Origin: Chryseobacterium sp. POL2
GTDB taxonomy: Bacteria > Bacteroidota > Bacteroidia > Flavobacteriales > Weeksellaceae
Assembly: GCF_011058315.1 (NCBI RefSeq)
Contig: NZ_CP049298.1
Coordinates: 124,001-188,000 of the forward strand
Length of the DNA stretch: 64,000 bases
Direction: 5' to 3'
Below the pieces are notes generated by a model. That model was not told where the DNA came from, did not search any database, and saw only the letters and a program-made list of their open reading frames with translations. The position numbers and the translations under genes are program-made. Positions 61,956 to 64,000 of this stretch are shown here, one piece after another; position 1 is the first letter of the stretch; each line of letters begins with the position of its first letter.

Positions 61956-63116
61956 ATGAATATAGATAATCTGCAAATACAAATAAAAACTTTCTTTGGT
62001 CTGGAACCTATTTTGGCTGAGGAACTTAAAAAATTGGGAGGCCGCAATGTTGAGATAAAAAACAGAGCGGTGAACTGCGAAGGCGATCTTGGTTTTTTAT
62101 ACAAAATCAATTATTCTTGCCGAACGGCGCTTAAGATTTTGGTTCCTATAAAGAGTTTTAAAGCTTTTAATGAAGATCGTTTTTATGACAGATTGTTCGA
62201 TGTTCAGTGGGACGAGTATATGTCGATCGATCAAAGTTTTGCCATAGATGCAACGGTTAATTCGGAGCGTTTTAGCCATTCCCAATTTATGACTTTGAAA
62301 ATGAAAGACGCTATCGTGGATTTTTTTAAAATGAAATACAAAGAACGTCCCAATGTGGATAGCAAAAATCCAGATATCAAATTCCATTTGCATATCGACC
62401 GCGAATTGGTAGTCATCAGCCTTGACAGTTCTGGCGATCCACTTTTCAAAAGAGGCTATCGTCAAATCCAGACCGAAGCGCCGATTAATGAAGTTTTGGC
62501 GTCTGGACTTTTACAAATCGCAGGTTGGGATGGCAAAGGTAATTTCCTAGATCCTATGTGCGGAAGTGGCACACTTTTGATAGAAGCTGCCATGATTGCC
62601 ATGGATCTTCCAGCGCAGATTTTTAGAAAGAAATTTGCGTTTCAAAATTGGAAAAACTACGACGCCGAATTGTTTAAAACGATAAAAGAATTCCGTATCA
62701 ATCGCGTAAAAGAATTTACTGGAAAAATTGTCGGTTACGATATTGATCTTAAAGCTCTGAATGCTGCGAAAACTAATATTGAGTTTGCCGAAATGGAAGA
62801 TGTGATTGAAGTTAGAAAGCAAAATTTCTTTGATTCTAAAAAAGATCTGTTCCCATTATTGATGGTTTTCAATCCACCATACAATGAGCGTATCGCGATA
62901 GATGTCGAAGATTTTTATAAAAAAATAGGAGATACTTTTAAACAAAATTATCCCAACACTTTGGCTTGGCTAATCACTTCAGACCTCGAAGCTTCTAAAA
63001 AAATTGGGCTAAGACCTTCCCGAAAAGTTAAGTTGTTTAATGGTAAATTAGAAACAAGATTCCTGCAATACGAAATGTATGAAGGCACCAAAAAAGCTAA
63101 ATTTGACAATAAATAA
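61956..63116 (+). CDS. THUMP-domain RNA guanine-N2-methyltransferase (RlmL N-terminal type)
   Basis: A 386-residue RNA methyltransferase of the RlmL/Trm14 family. The N-terminal half is a THUMP RNA-binding module (IKTFFGLEPILAEELKKLG at 10-28, AVNCEGDLGFLYKINYSCRTAL). The second half has the SAM site FLDPMCGSGTLLIEAAM and the catalytic NPPYNERI motif. E. coli RlmL also carries an RlmK part at its C-terminus, which is absent here, as usual in Bacteroidota. The probable product is m2G at 23S position 2445, by homology only. A near-perfect -7 box sits four bases upstream of the ATG. Confidence 0.9.
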   Translation: MNIDNLQIQIKTFFGLEPILAEELKKLGGRNVEIKNRAVNCEGDLGFLYKINYSCRTALKILVPIKSFKAFNEDRFYDRLFDVQWDEYMSIDQSFAIDATVNSERFSHSQFMTLKMKDAIVDFFKMKYKERPNVDSKNPDIKFHLHIDRELVVISLDSSGDPLFKRGYRQIQTEAPINEVLASGLLQIAGWDGKGNFLDPMCGSGTLLIEAAMIAMDLPAQIFRKKFAFQNWKNYDAELFKTIKEFRINRVKEFTGKIVGYDIDLKALNAAKTNIEFAEMEDVIEVRKQNFFDSKKDLFPLLMVFNPPYNERIAIDVEDFYKKIGDTFKQNYPNTLAWLITSDLEASKKIGLRPSRKVKLFNGKLETRFLQYEMYEGTKKAKFDNK

Positions 63117-63146
63117 TTTCTCATTCAGAATTAAAATAAAAGAACA

Positions 63147-64000
63147 TTGAACTCTATTTCCATCATCATAGCCATTTATAATCGTAGAGATGAACTCTTC
63201 GAATTATTAAATTCTTTAAGCCGACAATCCGATAAAGATTTCGAAATAATAGTTGTTGATGATGGTTCAAAAATAGATTTAAGTCATATAATTCAATTGT
63301 TTGAAAATCAATTAAATATATCGTTTTACCAAAAAAGCAATTCAGGTCCAGGATTAACTCGGAATTACGGTGCCAAACGTGCTAAAAATGATTGGTTGGT
63401 TTTTGTAGATTCAGACGTTATTGTTGAAAACGATTATATTGAAAGCATCAAAAAAGATTTAGAAACGACGTCTTGCGATGCTTTTGGTGGAGCTGATAAA
63501 GCGCACAAAGGATTCAATATTATGCAAAAAGCAATATCGTATTCTATGACTTCTGTTTTCACAACGGGTGGTATTCGCGGGAGTAAAAAAGCCGTTTCAA
63601 AATTCCAACCTCGCAGTTTTAATATGGGTGTTAACAAAGAAGTTTTTTTAGAAGTTGGTGGCTTTTCCGAAATGCGAATTGGTGAAGATCCAGATCTTTC
63701 GATGACACTTTGGGAAAACGGATACACCACGGCTTTTTTCGATAATATTGGTGTGTATCACAAAAGAAGGACTGATCTTGGTAAGTTTTCAAAACAAGTG
63801 TATCAATTCGGTTGTGCGCGTCCAATTCTTAACCAAAGACATCCAAAATATGTGAAGCCGACATTTTGGTTTCCGACATTATTTTTGCTCGGCTATGTTA
63901 TGGGACTTTTCCACTATTTTGTTTGGGGTTATGGACTGTTGTTAGCGCTTTATGGCATCTACACCTTCGTTGTGTTTTTTCATGCTCTATTTGTGACGAA
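63147..64000 (+). CDS. Family 2 glycosyltransferase, C-terminus cut by window edge
   Basis: A partial frame, open to the right edge, of a membrane-attached GT2 glycosyltransferase. It begins with TTG (NSISIIIAIYNRRDEL) and has the GT-A core: VVDDGS (nucleotide-sugar binding), NSGPGLTRNYGAKRA, VFVDSDV (DxD) and GEDPDLSMTLWENG (the ED acid motif). A hydrophobic segment follows (LFLLGYVMGLFHYFVWGYGL), likely the start of membrane helices. The likely role is assembly of surface glycans; the donor and acceptor cannot be inferred. The TTG start is the first sensible one, since no ATG lies in frame after the upstream stop. Confidence 0.85.
   Translation, partial: MNSISIIIAIYNRRDELFELLNSLSRQSDKDFEIIVVDDGSKIDLSHIIQLFENQLNISFYQKSNSGPGLTRNYGAKRAKNDWLVFVDSDVIVENDYIESIKKDLETTSCDAFGGADKAHKGFNIMQKAISYSMTSVFTTGGIRGSKKAVSKFQPRSFNMGVNKEVFLEVGGFSEMRIGEDPDLSMTLWENGYTTAFFDNIGVYHKRRTDLGKFSKQVYQFGCARPILNQRHPKYVKPTFWFPTLFLLGYVMGLFHYFVWGYGLLLALYGIYTFVVFFHALFVT

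Overview
The window reads as a chromosomal segment of a low-GC Bacteroidota, most likely a Weeksellaceae/Chryseobacterium-type flavobacterium. The evidence is a type IX secretion locus (porV-porU with divergent gldJ), two secreted proteins with type IX C-terminal sorting domains, TAnnTTTG -7 promoter boxes just upstream of start codons, almost no Shine-Dalgarno sequences, a DnaG without zinc ligands, an HU-HIG protein, and an alpha-oxoamine synthase/cysteine-synthase-like pair typical of sulfonolipid producers. I could not run searches, so the taxonomy is inference from gene content.

Region by region. 1-4.9 kb is an accessory island on the minus strand: an MmeI-like single-chain methyltransferase/restriction protein with an altered nuclease motif, a small gene that looks frameshifted, a 69-70 bp repeat array of palindromic sites, a Fic AMP-transferase with its inhibitory motif, and an ASCH-like gene cut by the window edge. 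5-17 kb is housekeeping: a small OM barrel, YceI, an alpha/beta hydrolase, serine dehydratase, tyrA, ald, tsaE, dnaG, clpP, a TIGR02757 protein and a fused OPRT-OMPDC (UMP synthase). 17-27 kb holds envelope genes: an M1-peptidase-like protein that has lost its zinc ligands and is joined to a beta-barrel, HU-HIG, two type IX cargo proteins, a large OM barrel and a phosphopantetheinyl transferase. 27-41 kb has a FUSC transporter, porV, porU, gldJ, murF, a NUDIX hydrolase, an SRPBCC protein, anmK, lptC and an OM protein. 41-52 kb has holB, a TetR regulator, MgtC, a Zn/Cd P-type ATPase, ligA, a glycerophosphodiesterase, an SDR, and the SPT-like/CysK-like pair. 52-64 kb has a DUF2723 glycosyltransferase-like protein, a second GT-C-like protein, a DUF1697 protein, kdsA, a DUF4349 lipoprotein, a ZIP transporter, two methyltransferases, and a family-2 glycosyltransferase cut by the right edge.

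The two results most worth following are these. First, there is a complete ribosome-mediated attenuator in front of tyrA (about 9.73-9.85 kb): a 15-residue leader peptide with three consecutive Tyr codons, a terminator, and a mutually exclusive antiterminator that overlaps the leader stop codon. Second, there is a probable capnine/sulfobacin (sulfonolipid) biosynthesis locus at 49.3-52.5 kb, with a cysteate-synthase-like enzyme, a cysteate acyltransferase-like enzyme and a convergent reductase candidate.

Other unusual points are the Fic-linked repeat array, the orphan small ORF-terminator unit after clpP, the 22-bp triplet repeat before the HU gene, and GC-rich extragenic palindromes at 26.2-26.4 and 46.4 kb. 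No tRNA, rRNA, CRISPR array, insertion sequence or complete prophage was recognised.
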